A stretch of DNA of 64,000 nucleotides from Candidatus Krumholzibacteriota bacterium (GCA_034520215.1 JAXHNR010000002.1:266060-330059), one strand, 5' to 3'. Counted from the first letter of the stretch, positions 1 through 9,313 are shown. Numbers and translations: made by a program. Notes: a model not told the origin generated them from the sequence alone.

Positions 1-1050
1 ACAGATTTCGATATTGGAAAAAGACACACAGACGGCCATATCGATATTCCGCGTATGAAAGAGGGCGGGCTCAACGTCCAGATATTCGCGATTCATACAG
101 ACCCCGATTATCCGGAGGAGTTGTGGGAAGAGAAAACGTTCAGGTCTATAGAGATCTTCAAAAGAGCTGTTGAAGCTAACAGCGAAGAGATCAAGACCGC
201 TCTGCGGGGAAGTGATATAGCGAGGGTTGTTGGCGGGGGGAGGATCGCGGCGGTGATCGGTGTTGAGGGTGGACATGTTGTTTCATCACTTGACGCGCTG
301 GAGAGATTGTACGAAGAGGGTGTGCGGTGTTTGACGATAACCTGGAAAAACACCAACACTATAGCGGATTCCTCGGAGGACAGAGAGAGGTGGGGCGGAT
401 TGAGCGGGTTCGGGGGTGAAATTATAGAGAGAATGGATAGACTCGGAATGATAATAGATTGCTCTCACGCTTCCCGCGGCGCTTTTTTTGATGTGCTGGA
501 GCATTCTGCCAATCCGGTTATACTTTCACATTCCTGTATGAGCGCGCTCTGCGATATTCCGAGAAACGCGGACGACAGCCAGCTTTTAGCCCTAGCTGAA
601 AACGGCGGTGTTGTTTGTGTTAATTATTTCCCCGCTTTTTTAGAAGAAAAGAGCCACAGGGATATCATGAAAATATGGAGTGTTTACAGAAATAAAAAGA
701 GTATTCTTTCCCGCCGATACGGGGGAGATCCAGGTAGAGCGAGCAATGAATTGCGTTGGGACGCCATTAGAAAACTGCGGAAACTGACTATGCCCGGGCT
801 TTCTCTGGTCGCTGATCATATCGACCACGCGGCCGGTGTCGCGGGAGTAGATCATGTCGGCATTGGATCTGATTTTGACGGAATTCCCCTTACTCCGTCC
901 GGGCTCGACGACGTTTCCTTCCTGCCTGACCTTAGAGATGAACTCGTAAAAAGGGGTTATTCAGCCGGTGATATTGGAAAGATTATGGGCGGCAATTTGT
1001 TCAGGGTTACAAGCACGGTATGCGGCTCAGCTCGGTCAAAACCGTCATGA
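1..1050 (+). CDS. Membrane dipeptidase (peptidase M19, renal dipeptidase family), 5' truncated by window edge
   Basis: Zinc-dependent hydrolase of dipeptides. The frame is open from base 1, and the first in-frame codons include the family's Asp-x-His motif (DGHID, bases 31-45). The ATG at 55 is therefore internal and the true start lies before the window. Other metal-site signatures follow: GVEGGH, then the two-His region CSHAS...LSHS, and HVGIGSDFDG near the C-terminus. About 349 codons are visible, so only a short N-terminal piece is missing. The gene converges on the transketolase-family gene, with a GC-rich hairpin between them. Family assignment is secure. Substrate and cell location cannot be told because any signal peptide is outside the window. 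Confidence 0.9.
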   Translation, partial: TDFDIGKRHTDGHIDIPRMKEGGLNVQIFAIHTDPDYPEELWEEKTFRSIEIFKRAVEANSEEIKTALRGSDIARVVGGGRIAAVIGVEGGHVVSSLDALERLYEEGVRCLTITWKNTNTIADSSEDRERWGGLSGFGGEIIERMDRLGMIIDCSHASRGAFFDVLEHSANPVILSHSCMSALCDIPRNADDSQLLALAENGGVVCVNYFPAFLEEKSHRDIMKIWSVYRNKKSILSRRYGGDPGRASNELRWDAIRKLRKLTMPGLSLVADHIDHAAGVAGVDHVGIGSDFDGIPLTPSGLDDVSFLPDLRDELVKRGYSAGDIGKIMGGNLFRVTSTVCGSARSKPS

Positions 1051-1088
1051 TCAGTTGAATCAAGATGCTTTCTAACGAGGAAAATGAA

Positions 1089-1119
1089 GCGGCGGGAATA
1101 TTTAAGAGTTTCCCGCCGC
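1089..1119. terminator. GC-rich hairpin between convergent genes
   Basis: A perfect 10-bp stem (GCGGCGGGAA / TTCCCGCCGC) with an 11-nt loop sits between the ends of the dipeptidase and the transketolase-family gene. On the minus strand the stem is followed by TTCATTTT, so it most likely terminates the minus-strand gene. The plus-strand side has no U-run. Confidence 0.6.
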
Positions 1120-1136
1120 CGGTAATCTCAATGGAT

Positions 1137-3500
1137 TTATCTGTTTTTCATCCAGCCGGCATATTCTTTGATTGCTTTCCACTGTCCTTCAGGGTCAAGG
1201 TTGGCTTCTTCAAAGACCTTATCGGCCTTTCCGCTTCCCAGATAATGTCCTTGTTTGAAAGCGTGGATGCTGTGGTTTCTGCCATCACGTGATGTAACCC
1301 AGCGGTATAATGTAGGCAGAGTAAACCCCGTTATACCCATTGCTTCTCCCGCGAGTTTGTCAGGATAAATTTCCGACTGTTCTTTTTCGGAAAGTCTTGA
1401 AAAAAGCTCCGCGCTGCTCACGTAGAAAACATTCATGTTAAGCCCGGCTTCAACTATTCTGGGCAGAACGCCGTTTACAAAGGTGTTCGTGATTCCGCTG
1501 CCCTGGAGAACCAGTGTGCCGTGATAGGGTTCTTTTGAGGGATCCGCTTTTCTCATAGCGTAAACTCCCTTCACCGCGGCTGTGACAGGCGGCAGATTAA
1601 GAGCTTTTCTGTCTATGATTTTCTCCTTCGGGCGTGTCACGAATGGAGCCAGAATAGCCGGGCGTTTCTTAAGGGCGGCGACAACCATGGGATACATTTC
1701 GTTTGGGTCCCAGGGGGTCAGCGTGATCATAACGTCGCGGGGGAAGTTTTCCTGAATTTCCTGCAGGCATTGAGGGTCGGCGTGCGTTGGTCCGTCCTCG
1801 CCGGTTTTCAGCCCGGCGTGCGCGTTTATAATCATAAAGGTGTTATACGGAAGGTCCAAGTAAGCCTTCTTTGCCTGCTGTCCGATTCCATGCAGTCTGG
1901 CCGTTATATGCTCAAGCGATGTAATAAAAGCGCCGTAGGAAGATCCCGCGCCGATCGCCTTACCGTAAGTGGATATTCCGGCCATAAGCCCGCCCATACA
2001 ATCTTCGCAGATTCCGCCCGCGGCTATCAGCCTGGAGTCCGGGTTCGAGATCGAGTTGTAATATCCGTCCGGAAAATGGGCGTTCAGTTTGTTTATGCTG
2101 GTCGAACCCAGCAGATCCGCCGAAGCGCCTATGAAAGCGCCGGATGTCTTCTTGTTAAGATATCCGAGAGTTTCCCCGAGAGCCGCGCGAAGGGTCTGAG
2201 CTGATCCCGGTTCGTAGCTGCACTCGGAAGGGGTTTTGTCATATTTAATTTCATCGGAATAAATAAGGTCGAGATTTACCTTATCATTCCGGCGCTTTCT
2301 GTCAATGCCCGAAAGCCGTTTGTCAGCTTCGGCGAGACGGGTTGAGAAAAATTCCGCTATTTCATTGTTCTCTTCGAGAATATTTCTGAAGACGAGCAAT
2401 GTGTCCCAGAAGTTTTTTTCAATATTCGTCTGAGTCTGTTCCCCCTCGAATTTCGGGAATTTTACTCCAAAGCGTTCTTCGACCGGTTTGAGGACCTCAT
2501 AATAAGCGTCTGAGCAGAAATCATGACCGGCGCCGTGGGATTTTCTTCCCTCTATACCATATTTCCAACCCTTTACAGTGCGGTAGACGATCGCGGTAGG
2601 CTGATCGTTACGGCGTTTTGCGGCCATCTCCAGAGCGGCGTGAATCTGCCTGAAATCCTTGCCGTCTTCCACGGATATAACGTTCCAGTCATGGAGATAA
2701 CAGAACTCCGCGGGCGTCCACTGAACATAATCTCCGGGCACGGAGCCTTCGCGGCAGACTTTATCGGAATCAATCGAAGACTGATTCCAGTCGACATGAA
2801 GAATTGTGTTCCAGAGTTGAGCGCTGGCAGCCGCCGCTAATCCTTCAGAAACGCGGCCCGGGGTCATTCCCCCTTCACCTTCGATAACATGAATAAAGGG
2901 CGAGTCTTTCCCGTAATAGTCCATAGCGCCGAACCCCAGACCGAAACTTGTCGGGATACCGACGCCGGAGGCTCCCGTTGAAAGCTTGACAAAAGGTGTC
3001 ATCGGCGTTGGATGTCCGTCTAAGGGTTTAGCCTTGAATTTATCAAATAACGGCGTTTCCTGAGTAGGATTTCTCCTGAAACCGAGCATATCTTCCATTC
3101 TAAGCTGAAATTTCGGTTTGGGAAGGAGGTCGGGATTGCCGGCTCTTGCCGTTTCATTTCTAAGCGCCCACATGGCGTAGAGCCCCATTGCCTTGTGTCC
3201 CGCAGCGTATGATATAATATCCGCTTCAAGGCATTCAGGGTCGCCTATTCTATAATTCATCATGGAGAAAAGAACACTTTCAACTATTCTTCCGGATGAA
3301 ATACTTCCGCCGGGATGTCCCGACTTGGGGACGAAATTGTATAAAATTCCGCATAGAGTTCGGTATAGTAAATCGTAGTCTTCGAATGCGGCAGACGCGT
3401 CTTCTGAAAAATTTGATGGCGCCGCGTCTGAGCCTATTTCAGCGTAATATCCGCGTCTGGGCCCGAAATTCATTTTCTTGATAGATGAGTCAGCAGCCAA
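1137..3500 (-). CDS. Transketolase-family thiamine-diphosphate enzyme, unusually long
   Basis: ThDP-dependent enzyme built like transketolase. The diphosphate-binding domain has GHPGG at residues 61-65 and the EGEGGMTPGR/N metal-ThDP motif at about 207-230. The pyrimidine-binding domain has GEDGPTHADPQ, close to the transketolase GEDGPTHQP motif. A C-terminal transketolase-like domain follows. At 787 residues it is over 100 longer than typical transketolase (~660), and the context offers no pentose-phosphate partner, so the substrate pair is uncertain. It does not resemble the phosphoketolase N-terminus. The start is TTG at 3500-3498, supported by GGAGGAG a few bases upstream and by a good promoter at 3592-3621. 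It is a single-gene unit, convergent with the dipeptidase. Confidence 0.8.
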   Translation of the reverse strand: MAADSSIKKMNFGPRRGYYAEIGSDAAPSNFSEDASAAFEDYDLLYRTLCGILYNFVPKSGHPGGSISSGRIVESVLFSMMNYRIGDPECLEADIISYAAGHKAMGLYAMWALRNETARAGNPDLLPKPKFQLRMEDMLGFRRNPTQETPLFDKFKAKPLDGHPTPMTPFVKLSTGASGVGIPTSFGLGFGAMDYYGKDSPFIHVIEGEGGMTPGRVSEGLAAAASAQLWNTILHVDWNQSSIDSDKVCREGSVPGDYVQWTPAEFCYLHDWNVISVEDGKDFRQIHAALEMAAKRRNDQPTAIVYRTVKGWKYGIEGRKSHGAGHDFCSDAYYEVLKPVEERFGVKFPKFEGEQTQTNIEKNFWDTLLVFRNILEENNEIAEFFSTRLAEADKRLSGIDRKRRNDKVNLDLIYSDEIKYDKTPSECSYEPGSAQTLRAALGETLGYLNKKTSGAFIGASADLLGSTSINKLNAHFPDGYYNSISNPDSRLIAAGGICEDCMGGLMAGISTYGKAIGAGSSYGAFITSLEHITARLHGIGQQAKKAYLDLPYNTFMIINAHAGLKTGEDGPTHADPQCLQEIQENFPRDVMITLTPWDPNEMYPMVVAALKKRPAILAPFVTRPKEKIIDRKALNLPPVTAAVKGVYAMRKADPSKEPYHGTLVLQGSGITNTFVNGVLPRIVEAGLNMNVFYVSSAELFSRLSEKEQSEIYPDKLAGEAMGITGFTLPTLYRWVTSRDGRNHSIHAFKQGHYLGSGKADKVFEEANLDPEGQWKAIKEYAGWMKNR

Positions 3501-3591
3501 AATACTCCTCCGTTGTTGAAGTTGCGGGTAAATAACTTAATGTGTAAAGGTGTTAACTTGTACCTGTCAAATCTCTTTATCTTGAAACAAT

Positions 3592-3621
3592 AATATAAAT
3601 CATATAAACGGTAATTGTCAA
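3592..3621 (-). promoter_or_regulatory. Sigma-70-type promoter of the transketolase-family gene
   Basis: On the minus strand TTGACA (3621-3616) is followed after 18 bp by TATATT (3597-3592). It lies about 90 bp upstream of the TTG start. A second TTGACA lies closer to the gene but lacks a good -10. Confidence 0.55.
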
Positions 3622-3899
3622 CCGTGATGCGGTGGTTTTGGCTCCAGGGGTTTATCAGCGGGGGTTTGCCCGGCTTGATCTTTACAGTTTGATTTACCGG
3701 AGTAAGATGCTATACTTTCATTTGTCGCGGAAGGAGCAGACGGTCGCTCCGCTTTAAAAGAAGATAAGATCATCAGTTATTAACAGCGGGTTTCCCCTGA
3801 GGAAAGATCGAGGATTGAAAATTCTGGTTAAATCCAAAGCAGATTTTTTATTAACCGTCGACAACTGGGGATCTGTAAAGGGAAGGGATTTGCCGTTTT
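3622..3899. other. Intergenic region between divergent genes
   Basis: I see no gene or repeat here. It separates the transketolase-family promoter from the ADP-ribosylglycohydrolase gene. A weak purine-rich stretch (AAGGGA) sits about 11 bases before the ATG at 3900. Confidence 0.5.
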
Positions 3900-4709
3900 A
3901 TGATAGGAGCGATAGCGGGAGATATAATAGGTTCTGTGTATGAGCACAGCCCGATTAAAACAAAGGATTTTCCCCTGTTCAGCGAGAAATCCCGTTTTAC
4001 AGACGATTCTGTTCTTTCAGTTGCCGTAGCACACGCTATTACGTCAAAATCTTCATATAAGAAGGCTGTCAGGGAGATCGGAAACCGTTACCCTGAAGCC
4101 GGCTACGGAAGCACATTTATACTCTGGCTTTTTTCACTTATTGAAGATTCATACAACAGTTGGGGAAATGGAGCGGCGATGCGTGTTTCGCCGGTGGGCT
4201 TTGCTTTCAAAACAAAAGCGAAGGTTTTAAAGGAAGCGGAGAGAACGGCAGAAATAACGCATAATCACCCTGAAGGTATAAAGGGCGCTTGCGCTACCGC
4301 GCTCGCGGTATTTCTGGCGAAAAATGGAGCGGACAAGGAAGTGATAGAAAGTGAAATCGAGCGGGAGTTCGGTTATGATCTCGATAGAACTGTGATGGAT
4401 ATAAGGCCGGGTTACAGCTGGGAATCATCATGCCAGAAGACAGTGCCCGAGGCTATTGTCTCTTTTCTCGATTCTGTTTCCTACGAAGACGCTGTCAGAA
4501 ACGCCGTGTCTCTTGGAGGAGACAGCGACACGCTGGCCTGTATCGCCGGAGCGATAGCTGAAGCGTATTACAGAGATATACCGAAGGAGATCTTACTGGA
4601 AGTCCGGAATCGCCTGCCCGATGACTTATGGAAAGAATTGAGGCGGTTTTACATAGAATATGGAATAACTGAAATTGCAGGACGGCTCAAGAAAGCAAAC
4701 ACGTTATGA
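3900..4709 (+). CDS. ADP-ribosylglycohydrolase family protein (DraG/ARH-like)
   Basis: Predicted Mg2+-dependent hydrolase that removes ADP-ribose from proteins or small molecules. The N-terminus begins MIGAIAGDIIGS, the usual first strand and helix of the fold. A TDDS metal-binding motif follows at about residues 35-38, then a GNGAAMRVSP segment. The second metal-binding motif, GGDSDTLACIAGAIAEA, is near residues 202-218. At 269 residues it has the normal family length and all recognisable metal ligands. No ADP-ribosyltransferase or dinitrogenase reductase gene lies nearby, so the target is unknown. The Shine-Dalgarno sequence is weak. The next gene starts 82 bp downstream and could be cotranscribed. 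Confidence 0.88.
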   Translation: MIGAIAGDIIGSVYEHSPIKTKDFPLFSEKSRFTDDSVLSVAVAHAITSKSSYKKAVREIGNRYPEAGYGSTFILWLFSLIEDSYNSWGNGAAMRVSPVGFAFKTKAKVLKEAERTAEITHNHPEGIKGACATALAVFLAKNGADKEVIESEIEREFGYDLDRTVMDIRPGYSWESSCQKTVPEAIVSFLDSVSYEDAVRNAVSLGGDSDTLACIAGAIAEAYYRDIPKEILLEVRNRLPDDLWKELRRFYIEYGITEIAGRLKKANTL

Positions 4710-4791
4710 AATATATATCAGCGGCATCAAGCCCTGTTATATTAGAATACAAGTGTTCACCCGGCGGAATTTACCGCCGTAAGATGTTAAT

Positions 4792-5709
4792 ATGGGAATG
4801 ATCATGAAAGATGTCCTCGTAGTACATAACAGCGCGTCCGGAAATCATAAAACGCCTTATTTGAAGAAAGTTCTCGACAGGTATTTCAGCGCTCCCGAGT
4901 TCAATTACAAATTGTATGAAGTGACAGGGGGAGAATTGATTGAGGATGTTGTGCGGGATCACGTAAAAAGGGGTTACGATTTGATTGTCGCCGCCGGCGG
5001 CGACGGAACGATCTCGGCGGTCGCGGGCGGACTTGTGGGCGAGAGAGCGCCTCTGGGAATCATACCTGTCGGCACGGGCAATATGATAGCGAGGGAGCTT
5101 AGGATACCGCTTAACATAAAGCGTTCAGCGGAGGTAATATCCTCGAGACACACTATAAAAACAATAGACGCGATGCGGCTCGGCAACCGGACTTTCATAC
5201 TTACCATAGGGGTGGGTATAAGCTCCCTGGCCGTCAGAGATCTGACCAGGAAAGACAAAAGCCGTTTCGGGCTTCTCGCCTATGTAGGTTCCGCTTTGAA
5301 ACATATTGTCAAGTTCAAGCCGCACGACTTCACCTTGACAGTGGACGGGGAGAGGATGAAAATCAGGTCGCCTGAAGTCTCTGTTTCCAACGGAGGCATA
5401 ATCAGCGACATGATACTTCCGAAAGGACTGGGTATACGGATTGACGACGGGGCCGTCGATGTCTGTTACGTAAAGGCGAATTCAGTTAAAGACTACCCCG
5501 CCCTCATGCTTAATGTTCTCGGCAGAAAACCGACCGGTTCAAGGATATGCTGCCTAAAGGCGCGCAAAAAGATCACAATAGACGCCGAAAAAAAAATAAC
5601 CGTTCAGGCGGACGGCGAAGTGACGGGAGAAACTCCAATTACCGTAGAAGTTATTCCGAGCGCTTTCCGTGTTATCGTCCCGGAGAATGCCGGGAATCAC
5701 AGAGGTTAG
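4792..5709 (+). CDS. Diacylglycerol/lipid kinase family protein (YegS/DgkB-like)
   Basis: Predicted ATP-dependent lipid kinase of the DAGK catalytic family, acting at the membrane in phospholipid or isoprenoid-lipid turnover. The first strand and phosphate loop read VVHNSASG. The hallmark nucleotide motif GGDGTISAVAGG comes next, then PLGIIPVGTGN, the second glycine-rich motif. The C-terminal half forms the expected beta-sandwich, ending with a sequence like the family's 'xxVQADGE' motif. Length (305 residues) is typical. Two in-frame starts compete: ATG 4792 and ATG 4804. The second gives the more usual N-terminus and has GGGA just ahead of it. Substrate specificity cannot be read from sequence. 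Confidence 0.88.
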   Translation: MGMIMKDVLVVHNSASGNHKTPYLKKVLDRYFSAPEFNYKLYEVTGGELIEDVVRDHVKRGYDLIVAAGGDGTISAVAGGLVGERAPLGIIPVGTGNMIARELRIPLNIKRSAEVISSRHTIKTIDAMRLGNRTFILTIGVGISSLAVRDLTRKDKSRFGLLAYVGSALKHIVKFKPHDFTLTVDGERMKIRSPEVSVSNGGIISDMILPKGLGIRIDDGAVDVCYVKANSVKDYPALMLNVLGRKPTGSRICCLKARKKITIDAEKKITVQADGEVTGETPITVEVIPSAFRVIVPENAGNHRG

Positions 5710-5790
5710 CTATATTAATTCAGATTTGATTCTTCTTCCATTTCACGGGGGCTTAGAGCCTTCGAGACCCGGGGCGGCCCTTTTCGAATA

Positions 5791-6091
5791 CCAGGATATT
5801 CCCCAAGAATTAACAATGAATCCACTGAATTGAGTATTAGTTACAGGGAAAAACAACTGGAATAAGTCTATCAACGTTATTTAAGGCGGCTGAATGATAT
5901 TTTCAAAACCCTCCGGAGGGCGAGCGGGCAAGGATTTCTGGCCCGAAGGGGCAGAAAGAGCGAGCTCGAGGCGCAGAGCGTACAATTCCCTCGCCGGGGG
6001 AATTGACCACGATTTTGAAAATATCAATCAGCCGCATACTGTTACAAATCATCGACTACCTTATAGGTTATAAAAATTGGGGAAACTCCAA
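5791..6091. repeat. Structured MITE-like repeat, copy A
   Basis: An approximately 300-bp non-coding element. The left end CCAGGATATTCCCC and the right end GGGGAAACTCCAA form imperfect terminal inverted repeats. The 10 bp TTTTCGAATA occur on both sides (5781-5790 and 6092-6101), as expected for a target-site duplication. The core is bounded by a 23-nt inverted repeat with one mismatch (5886-5908 and 6013-6035). It holds two hairpins, at 5935-5957 and 5983-6005 (CAATTCCC/GGGAATTG). The core is homologous to copies B and C but lies in the opposite orientation relative to the termini. No convincing reading frame is present. Confidence 0.85.
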
Positions 6092-6110
6092 TTTTCGAAT
6101 ACAACTTGAT

Positions 6111-7304
6111 TTATGTGAAAATCAGTGATACCGCTGCAGCGGCTGCAAGACAAATCAAGGTGATGGGAAGAAGCTTCTTATAGAAATATTTAAGGGTGGA
6201 ATCAAAAAATTCAAGTGAAACGGAAACACAGGGATGAATCGGTGATATTATGTATCCCATGAAAACGGACAGGAAGATGCAGCTGAATACGATGTATCCA
6301 ATATGTCCCGCGCCCGTTATGGAAAGATAGATGGGCAGTATAATTGCCACCGGTATTTGAACACGTCCGGTAACAAAACCTAGAAACGCGCCTACAATGA
6401 CGACCAGGAAATGACGGGATGAAACGGCGCCGGCTATAATAGCTGAAATATTTGATGCCACAAAGGTGTTTAGAAAGAGAAACATCCCGATAATAATCAT
6501 GAAATATTTCCAGGGTTTCATTTCCCTTATTACCGGCGCCATCTTTCTCAAAGGGAGTTTGCCGATAATAACCGCGAGGAAAAGGCTGCAGACAACTCCT
6601 ATTACAAGTGGTATTTCCTGCATCAGAGAAGGGAAGAGAGACATCAGGGAAACATGAATAACGGGAGCCGCTATAATAATAACGATGGGACTGAGCATCT
6701 TTCTCGGGTTTATAGTTTTTTCCCCGGGCATGTTTCCTTCGATACCCCGGAGTAGAAAGACCCAGCCGAGAATGATCATAAGAAAAAATGCCGGCAAGAG
6801 AAACACCATCGCTTTATAAAGATTGAGCTGGGCGATCTTGGTTGTGACCAGGAGAGGTCCGAGCGGGTAAATAAGGACCAGCACGTGTCTGAACCAGATA
6901 TTTATCGAGGCGAGCTGTTCATCGGTTATATCATCTCCGGCGCGCCGGACCAGCGGCGCCGACAGCAGGGCTCCGCCGGGCATCGGAAGCATTCCGAAGA
7001 AAGCGGGCCCGGATATCAGGAAGAGTTTTCTTTTCAGTTTCAGATTTGAGACCAGAGAGTTCATCAAACCCGATTTTTCGAGCACCCCCCCTATAAGCGG
7101 AATAGTCCCCACGGAAAAAGCGAGAAGGAGTATTGACGGATCCGTGACGGTTCGCGCGATTTCATTATATATCTCTCTTGCCGAAAGGTTGAAAGCTCCA
7201 AGCACAATTGCTCCGGCTATAAAGCCGAGAGGCAGGTTCTTCCTGGCCACGCCGATCATCACTATCAGAGATAGAATGAATCCCGCCCATATAGTTATAT
7301 TCAT
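6111..7304 (-). CDS. DUF401 family integral membrane protein (putative transporter)
   Basis: A 397-residue, very hydrophobic protein with about 9-11 predicted membrane segments. I assign it to DUF401 (PF04165) from overall composition and segments such as the MLPMPGGALLSAPL loop after the third helix and the IHPCVSVS stretch near the C-terminus. These re-entrant-loop-like motifs recall ion-transporter-superfamily permeases. The function of DUF401 proteins is not established. The ATG at 7304 has AGGATCAGG just upstream. It lies 52 bp downstream of the tandem MinD-like ATPase gene on the same strand and may share its transcript. No substrate can be inferred. Confidence 0.75.
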   Translation of the reverse strand: MNITIWAGFILSLIVMIGVARKNLPLGFIAGAIVLGAFNLSAREIYNEIARTVTDPSILLLAFSVGTIPLIGGVLEKSGLMNSLVSNLKLKRKLFLISGPAFFGMLPMPGGALLSAPLVRRAGDDITDEQLASINIWFRHVLVLIYPLGPLLVTTKIAQLNLYKAMVFLLPAFFLMIILGWVFLLRGIEGNMPGEKTINPRKMLSPIVIIIAAPVIHVSLMSLFPSLMQEIPLVIGVVCSLFLAVIIGKLPLRKMAPVIREMKPWKYFMIIIGMFLFLNTFVASNISAIIAGAVSSRHFLVVIVGAFLGFVTGRVQIPVAIILPIYLSITGAGHIGYIVFSCIFLSVFMGYIISPIHPCVSVSLEFFDSTLKYFYKKLLPITLICLAAAAAVSLIFT

Positions 7305-7356
7305 TGACCTGATCCTTTAGCCCGAATATTCCAGGTAATTTATGAATTAAACCTCT

Positions 7357-9171
7357 TTATTCCCATAATTCTTTTTTGATTTCGCGCCAGATTTCTCTCA
7401 TCGCTTCTCCGGCAGCGCCCATGTCGTATTCAATCACAGTTTTTCCGGCCATCAGGGCGTTGTTTACGTTCCGGTCAAAGGGAATTCTGCCGATTATCCG
7501 CGAGCCCCGCGCTTCCGCTATTTTTTCGATTCTTTCAGCCTGTTCTTCGTTGAGGTCGTGCTTGTTGATTATGATTCTCGCGGGGGTTCTGAAGTGTTCA
7601 GCGAGGTCCAGCACGCGCCCCATATCGTGAACTCCGGAAACAGTGGGTTCTGTGACTATAACAACAAGATCAGTCCCGGAAACAGAAGCTATGACGGGGC
7701 AGCCCGTACCGGGCGGGCCGTCGCCGAGTATGTGTTTCTTCTTTAATTCGCCGGCAAATTCCGCGCTCCGTTTTCTTACTCTGGTAACAAGCCGGCCCGA
7801 GTTTTCCTCAGCAATACCCAGCTTGGCATGCACCATTGGACCGTAGTCCGTGCCAGATACATACCAGCGGCCCGTTATTTTATCTTTCACGGAGATAGCA
7901 TTCTCGGGGCATACCAGCGGACACAAACCGCATCCTTCGCACATCAGTTCATCTATCTCGCAGGTGGCTTCTGTTTTATCGTTTGGAGGGCCGTCTCTTC
8001 GTATTGAATCGAAATGACAGGCTTCGGCGCATATCCCGCACCCTGTGCATTTATCTTTTTCTATTACCGCGCTTATTCCGCCGGTAAAGTCGTGTGCTTC
8101 ATAGACGGTCGGCGACAGGAGAAGATGAAGGTCCGCCGCGTCCACGTCGTTGTCGGCAAGGACCTTATCTTCAATCAAGTGGGCAAGTGAGCCGGCGACA
8201 GTAGTCTTTCCCGTCCCCCCTTTACCGCTGATAATCGTTATCTCCTTGTATTGTTCCGAGGTGCCTTTAGAGAACGGGGCCGGTTCGCCCAGGGCGAGTT
8301 CGAAAACATCTTCTTCTGGAATGGGAGGAGTCGCTGTTTTAAGTTCATCGTAAATTCTAAGAAGGTTCTCGCTGAGCTCCGGGAAGGATTCCACGAGAAT
8401 CTCTCCCTTTGAATAGCCCTCCGCGTATTTACGGTCGAAGGGGATGCGTCCAGCTATCGGGATTCCGGTTTTTTCGGCGTATTCTGTTATTATACTGTCT
8501 TCTCCGTAGGATCTGTTGATGATAATGCCTGTGGGAACCCCGACTTTTAGAGTAAGCCCGACCGCCAGTTTTAGATCGTTGAGGCCGAAGGGGGTAGGTT
8601 CTGTAACGAGCAGAGCGGCGTCCGCTCCTTCAACAGCTTCTACAACCGGGCAGGAAGTGCCCGGAGAGGCGTCGATTATATTAACGGCGTTCGGATCGAT
8701 ATGCTCTTTTACGCCCCGCACTACGTTAGGGGCAAGGGCCTCTCCAACATTCAACAGCCCGTGAGCGAAGTAGAATGGTTTATGCTCCGGCGCTGCCTGT
8801 ACTGTTCCAACAGGGGTCTCTACTTCTGTAAGGGCGTTTTCCGGGCATACGGTTGAACAAACTCCGCATGAATGGCAAAGTTCATTGAAGATCATAACTT
8901 TATCATTTATCACAACAATAGCGTTGTAGTTGCATGCCTCTGCACACTTGCCGCATCCGGTGCATTTGGCCTGATCCCAGACCGGTTTGGGGACCGTGAC
9001 TTTCTCTTCTTCGGTAAAATCAGGTTTAATGAACAGGTGGTCATTTGGTTCTTCCACGTCGCAGTCGAGAAGCCGCACATTTTCCCCCCTGCCGGCCAGC
9101 GCGTATGAGAGGTTTACGGCAAAAGTTGTTTTCCCGGTACCGCCTTTTCCGCTTGCTATTGTGATAATCAT
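7357..9171 (-). CDS. Tandem MinD/Mrp-type P-loop ATPase with inserted 4Fe-4S ferredoxin domains (fused pair)
   Basis: A 604-residue protein made of two homologous halves. Each half is a MinD/NifH-type deviant-Walker ATPase with a two-cluster ferredoxin inserted after the first strands. Half 1 has the P-loop GKGGTGKTT at residues 8-16 and Cys at 70/73/76/80 and 99/102/105/109. Half 2 has the P-loop at 316-324 and Cys at 375/378/381/385 and 411/414/417/421. In the bacteria and archaea I know, the two halves are usually separate neighbouring genes of ~280-300 residues; here they are one polypeptide. The role is probably iron-sulfur cluster or cofactor handling, or redox-coupled ATPase activity, but no target is known. 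The start ATG at 9171 has a strong GGAGGA upstream. Confidence 0.9.
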   Translation of the reverse strand: MIITIASGKGGTGKTTFAVNLSYALAGRGENVRLLDCDVEEPNDHLFIKPDFTEEEKVTVPKPVWDQAKCTGCGKCAEACNYNAIVVINDKVMIFNELCHSCGVCSTVCPENALTEVETPVGTVQAAPEHKPFYFAHGLLNVGEALAPNVVRGVKEHIDPNAVNIIDASPGTSCPVVEAVEGADAALLVTEPTPFGLNDLKLAVGLTLKVGVPTGIIINRSYGEDSIITEYAEKTGIPIAGRIPFDRKYAEGYSKGEILVESFPELSENLLRIYDELKTATPPIPEEDVFELALGEPAPFSKGTSEQYKEITIISGKGGTGKTTVAGSLAHLIEDKVLADNDVDAADLHLLLSPTVYEAHDFTGGISAVIEKDKCTGCGICAEACHFDSIRRDGPPNDKTEATCEIDELMCEGCGLCPLVCPENAISVKDKITGRWYVSGTDYGPMVHAKLGIAEENSGRLVTRVRKRSAEFAGELKKKHILGDGPPGTGCPVIASVSGTDLVVIVTEPTVSGVHDMGRVLDLAEHFRTPARIIINKHDLNEEQAERIEKIAEARGSRIIGRIPFDRNVNNALMAGKTVIEYDMGAAGEAMREIWREIKKELWE

Positions 9172-9295
9172 AGAAGCATTCCTCCATTCCGGAGCTGTAT
9201 TCGAGCAGGATATCTGTAAAATAAAGTTTATTTTCTGTTATTTTCAAACTAAACACTTTTGATTATTAAATTCCAATAAAAAAATATTTTAAGCG

Positions 9296-9313
9296 GGATT
9301 TTGCGCAAAATCC
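9296..9313 (-). terminator. Palindrome, probable terminator of the methyltransferase gene
   Basis: The 18-bp perfect palindrome GGATTTTGCGCAAAATCC lies after the minus-strand methyltransferase and is followed on that strand by CGCTTAAAATATTTTTTT. It can fold as a 7-bp stem with a GCGC loop. It separates this gene from the ATPase gene further down. Confidence 0.45.
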
